Origin: Spongospora subterranea
Taxonomy: Eukaryota > Endomyxa > Phytomyxea > Plasmodiophorida > Plasmodiophoridae
Length of the DNA stretch: 24,981 bases
Direction: 5' to 3'
Assembly (NCBI GenBank): GCA_900404475.1
Contig: OUQQ01000268.1
Span: 1 to 24,981 of the forward strand
Below the pieces are notes generated by a model. It saw nothing but the letters and a program-made list of their open reading frames with translations. It was not told the origin of the DNA and made no database searches. Of this stretch, positions 20,696 through 24,981 are shown in pieces. A program made the translations under genes and the position numbers. Position 1 is the first letter of the stretch. Every line of letters begins with the position of its first letter.

Positions 20696-23600
20696 TTACA
20701 CTATCATCGTTTTATATAAGGGTTTCAAGTATTTCAAGATGAAGACTTGAAGTTTTTCTTGTAGAGGGATGAATGGATTCCGTACTGGAGGGTAAAAGCA
20801 ACTTATTGCTGCAATTGCCTCACAAAAGTCAGGGAACAAGAGTTCTTTCGCCGTCTGTTCGTCGGTGATGTTGGGTGTCGGCAATACGAGTAACGCTCCG
20901 ACCTGTTCGAACATGATTCAAAATGTGAATCGCAACTTGTCATCCTGTTGACGAATATCAAAACCTGTGAGAATATTCTGATGATGTCTGTCATCGATAC
21001 ACCAATGTCCATCAGCTTCATCTGCACCCAGAACTATCCCGCGATTATCTGCGACGTCATGCGTATTCCTGAAAACCCAGCTTACCTGTTGGAACTCCTG
21101 GAAGTCCATCCAACTCAGAGATCCCGCCGCCCGCCCCGACTGTTTGGAATAGAAAGCGAAGAGATTGCTGAGTATGGCTCTATGTGTGTAGAGTACGGCT
21201 CGGACCGGACGCGACGACATCTTGCACCCATCGACTCACAAGAGAGCTCGTCAACAAACCAGTCGGTTTACCTGCACGAGAATATCGCTGCATCGCTGCG
21301 ATACTCGCGACGATATCACGATCCCGCTCAACAGCTTCGAGAGCGCCTGAACGATTCCGTGCTCGTACCTCCCTTTCTTTGCCGCGATTCGCAGCAATAT
21401 CGCTAAATCAACCACGTGTGAATGGATTGCTGCGTCGTGAAGGGCAAGTTGACGATGATCAATACCTTGCCATTGGGTGTAGTCGATTTCGGACGATAAA
21501 TACTCCTAAGAAAACCTCATACACTGACTCAATATCTTGTTCTGTTTGTGATTACCTCTCCCGTTTTAGATTTGTTCCCACCACCGTTCGATGATCTTGA
21601 TCCGGTCTGCGCCTGTCCCGATGCTTTAAACTCGTCGTCCCCCTTCCTTATCACGTCAACCCAGATCTCGGCAATCTGAGTTAATATCTCAATGAGCGTC
21701 CACAGGCGACCTAGAAATCCAGTTCGACCTCGACAGGCGTTGCGCCACCACCCAGTGATGGAATTTGGCACTCCCTCAAAAACTTCCAGAACTCCTGGTT
21801 GCTCATACGTGATTGGGACCCTAATCGACTCGCAATTCAGGAAACGGCTTCGTATTGTTCAACGACCGACTCAACCTTCGCCGGATAGCGATGCGAATGC
21901 CTTGAATATCGGCTCCAATCGCAGGCGGTGTGTCTTCAGCAGATCTATAATCTGTCGGATCGTCGTGCCCTGATCGTCATCGCAGGATTGCCCATCGGAC
22001 AATATCGCTGGCGCGTCAGAGCCCAGGAACATGATCAGCCGCGCTATGAACTAACGCGATCGTCAAATCCGACAACGGCGGCCGTCGACGGCACAACGAA
22101 CGAACGGACCTGGTCGCCCATATCCCGAACCCGGTCAGCGATCCCCCGTCGGGTCCTATACGTGTGGTCGTGGTCGATGTCGTTCACGAGCTGAGCGCAC
22201 GAGTGCGATAGGACCTGGTTGACGTGCTGGCAAAGATCGTCGTATCCGCACCATTCCTGCCACATCGGGATCAACAACGAGCACCGACTGGGGGTGCGAT
22301 GGCCAAACACGATGGGATGCGGATTGGATCAGCTTCAGGCCATTAGTGATCTGGGACAGGACGGTCTCGTTCGGTTGCGATGAGAGATCGGATTTCAGAG
22401 AGCTAGCCCACGATAACGTCTATCAAGTTCACAACTGTCGTTCAGTGATTCCAGAAACCGCAATTTGACCACGATAATGCTGACCGATCGGAACTGTGAT
22501 ATCGTCTCGTGATCCATCAATCGACACGACCCGTTCGACTCGTCGACCGCGTTGCTCGACGTGATATCGACGATATTGACCAACAATGCCTATACGCTCC
22601 GACGCCAATCAGCGATCGCCAGATTTCGGGAAACGGGTTGAGCGACGTTGTTGGTGCACCTTTAGTATAACTGAGGCGCCGGGCGACCCCTCGATTTCCT
22701 TCACGATTGTGCAATCTTCACCCTCCAGAGCCGAACTGACTCTACAGCACTCGGGTTCGGTGACCAAGTTCCTCAATCACAACAATCTAACCGAGTTGAA
22801 TGGTCCCCGTCTAGAGTCCATTTCGGGTCCCGAGTTAAGGCGATCATTCGGCGATCCAGGCGCCGGTCCAGAATATATTCTGGCGATATCGACGCCTTGT
22901 CAGACAGCCCCAGATTATATCCATCCCCGTACCCGACCTGCTCCAGCCCCTTGATCCTGTCGTCCATGTACGCGCCGATGGTCAACGGCAGCGCCGTCTT
23001 CATCATGGCAATCTACACGGTCGCCCAAGTCCAACGGGATTCCATCAGCGATCTCTCGTCACTGGTCGGCGACGCGAATCGTACCAGTTTCGCTTGATCG
23101 GCGAATCGTGACCCGAGATTGGCAACATTCGACGATAATCGCGCCTGCTGCAATCGTTTGCCCTTATTCGATTGCGTCAACTGCTCGAGGCGATGAGTAT
23201 GTTCGGAGATGCGTTGGAATTCCGGGTGGCGATGCGCTTACGCTGGAGATCGTATTCGATACAGACGTTGAAATCGTCTGAATACGGGCGAGATCGGTGA
23301 ACGCAGCACCGTGATAGCTATCCAGAATATCGCAGGATTGTTCAATCTCAACCGCCTCAGCCTCATTGCGAATCTGGGTGAACACGTCAAAACGCCGAAT
23401 CCGTTCGTGACGGGCACATCAGACGCACCGTTTTGCGCTGGGCCCACAGCATCCTCCACATAACCCAGGAACGCTCAACGCATCGTTGCCCGATCACGAC
23501 CGATCGCGAACTGATCATCGCCTTCAGATATCGGGACAGTTTCCATCGCCAAACCTAAACCGTGACCGGTCAAGAACAAAGCGGCGTTGACTGGTCGAAC

Positions 23601-24465
23601 GAGCCGAACACCCACTTTCCGAGCTGTCGTATCCAACTTCCAGGATTGAAATACGATGGACAGAATACGACGAGCGTATCGAGTACTTTGATAATTGACG
23701 ATGAACAGCTTCCGGTCCTCGTAATCTCTGAACTCCCCAGCCGCCGTCGATTCCATCTGGATCATTCGATTGAGGATTGAAAGAAGGTTCCCAGGGCGAT
23801 CGCTCAGGGGGCCGACCTGGGCGATACGATGCTCGACGAGCTGGTGGCGTCGACGCAGAGCTGGGAACAGCTGTGCATATGTTGTGATGTGGAGTAGCTG
23901 GTCAACGGTGGGGTTGATCGATGGAATCGCTCCCTCGTAGATCGACAGCATCATCTCGTTCCTCAGCAAATGCAATATCTGGTCAACCGAACCCGGATCA
24001 GTCCCGTTTCGCGAACGACCGTATCGACGACACCTGGCGCAGCGGGCGCGATCGAACCGATTCGATCATCTGTCCGAATAGGTCAAGATACAATGTGGTT
24101 TTGATGGAATTGTTCAATCCCAGCGGGGCCGTCATTGCTTCCACCTCCTTCATCTGTATCATCGTTTTTCAACGCTCAATCTGTCGACCAGGAAAACCCG
24201 TTCGAACCTTGATCGAGCAGAATAACGAGACGGAATGGTACGAGGCGCGTTCCCGCAGGTATTGGGGCAACCAATCGCCGATCATATCCGATAGGTGAAC
24301 GGTGCTGGGCGGGTCGTCGTATCGACCCAATATCGGTAGAGGTCGATCCGTTATGGGGCGAGGATCCCGACGCGACAGGACAGGATCGAGATGAGACCAT
24401 CGGATCGGGGTCCAATCCGACTCGATTGGACGGATTCCCTGACGACCCCAATAGGGAACATTCAT
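20696..24465 (-). CDS. Long multi-exon gene of unknown family with duplicated EF-hand-like modules
   Basis: A chain of roughly 20 minus-strand exons joins in phase through introns of about 41-70 nt. The best-defined are 20902-20696, 21021-20965, 21220-21086, 21505-21272, 21710-21556, 21820-21752, 22050-21876, 22256-22095, 22402-22309 and 22589-22459. Upstream exons continue to an ATG near 24465, giving about 900 residues. The protein is helical, with no signal peptide. An N-terminal block reads ASYHSVSLFCSIK...LRQILHLLRNEMM and TVDQLLHITTYAQLFPAL. The C-terminal third has two similar modules: LEPIFKAFASL...SNQEFWKFLREC, and LSNLFAFYSKQ...SWMDFQEF, SMTDIIRIFSQ, LLFPDFCEAIAA. Their pattern recalls EF-hand-like p25-alpha/TPPP domains, so a cytoskeletal or axonemal role is possible, but that is speculation. 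Codons are more G/C-ending than in neighbours. The 5' end is uncertain, and chance open frames cannot be excluded in this GC-rich stretch. Confidence 0.5.
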
Positions 24466-24981
24466 CTTCCGGTTGTGTCTAGATAAGTATCGGGAATGTG
24501 GTACCAGATCTGAACTCGTTAGGGGTCGGGTGATCGAACAATGAAATTCACGATCGTGTACAATATTCAAAATCGTTCCCAAGAAACATCACAATGCGAT
24601 CGGCGCTGCTGTTTGATGACGAAGAGAACGGACGGACACGTCATTATCGACATGGACACAAGAGAATATATGGTGATCCCCTAAAGCTGAAGCGTGAGCT
24701 GTAGCGCCACTTCCGCCTCGATTAACACCGTGACGGACACCGCAAAGATGGCGCTTGGTCCATCATTCACTGTCCAACCTGATTACGATCGGATATGTAG
24801 TTTGTTTGGCGATTAGATCTGACCACTGATATTTTGAGTTTGAAAGCGCCTCCCTAATCGGTAATTCGAACTGTGTGTTGGTTTCCCATTGGTTATGATG
24901 TCTACTCTTTATATTTCATCGGTCCGAATTTCATTGAGGACATGCTTATGCCTATTTGTCTGAACCAAATCAACAAGTTGA
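24466..24981. other. No clear gene
   Basis: The minus frame of the preceding gene stays open to an ATG at 24582, so part may be its 5' end. On the plus strand, an ATG at 24748 (MALGPSFTVQPDYDRI) could begin another gene, but no continuation before the window edge is convincing. Confidence 0.3.

Overview
This window is nuclear DNA of a eukaryote with a compact, intron-rich genome. Genes lie tens to hundreds of bases apart on both strands, and the coding sequence is cut into many short exons. The exons I could chain by reading frame and family similarity define about 65 introns. Nearly all are 41-72 nt long; the one clear exception is a 390 nt intron. The gene content (YME1, cyclin C, PA2G4/EBP1, an MCMDC2-like protein, SAGA subunit ADA1, API5, a UBE3A-type HECT ligase with an AZUL domain, MED27) is opisthokont-like. 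Several of these are absent from the familiar yeasts, so an early-diverging fungus or a unicellular relative of animals and fungi is the best guess. That placement is inference.

Layout, left to right: 5' part of a YME1-like i-AAA protease (minus, runs off the edge); cyclin C (plus, 1008-2150); an unrecognised 161-residue protein (minus, 2346-2939) that shares a 49 bp divergent start region with a spliced 64-residue protein (plus, 2989-3354); a gene-poor stretch with two inverted repeats (3355-4762); PA2G4 (plus, 4763-6266); an MCMDC2-like gene (plus, 6551-9347); TADA1/ADA1 (minus, 9495-10594); API5 (minus, 10850-13382) with the long intron; an unresolved 2.7 kb (13383-16076); a UBE3A-like HECT ligase (minus, 16077-19089), divergent from MED27 (plus, 19383-20688); and a long multi-exon gene of unknown identity (minus, about 20696-24465) that ends 7 bp from MED27. 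The last 0.5 kb shows nothing clear.

The genes do not form an operon or one pathway. Three of them (cyclin C, MED27, ADA1) are RNA polymerase II coactivator subunits (Mediator kinase module, Mediator, SAGA). The others cover mitochondrial proteolysis, growth control, apoptosis inhibition, ubiquitylation and probably meiotic recombination. Exon structures were deduced by hand from splice signals, phase and remembered family sequences, without a search or transcript data. Internal boundaries with competing splice sites are flagged.
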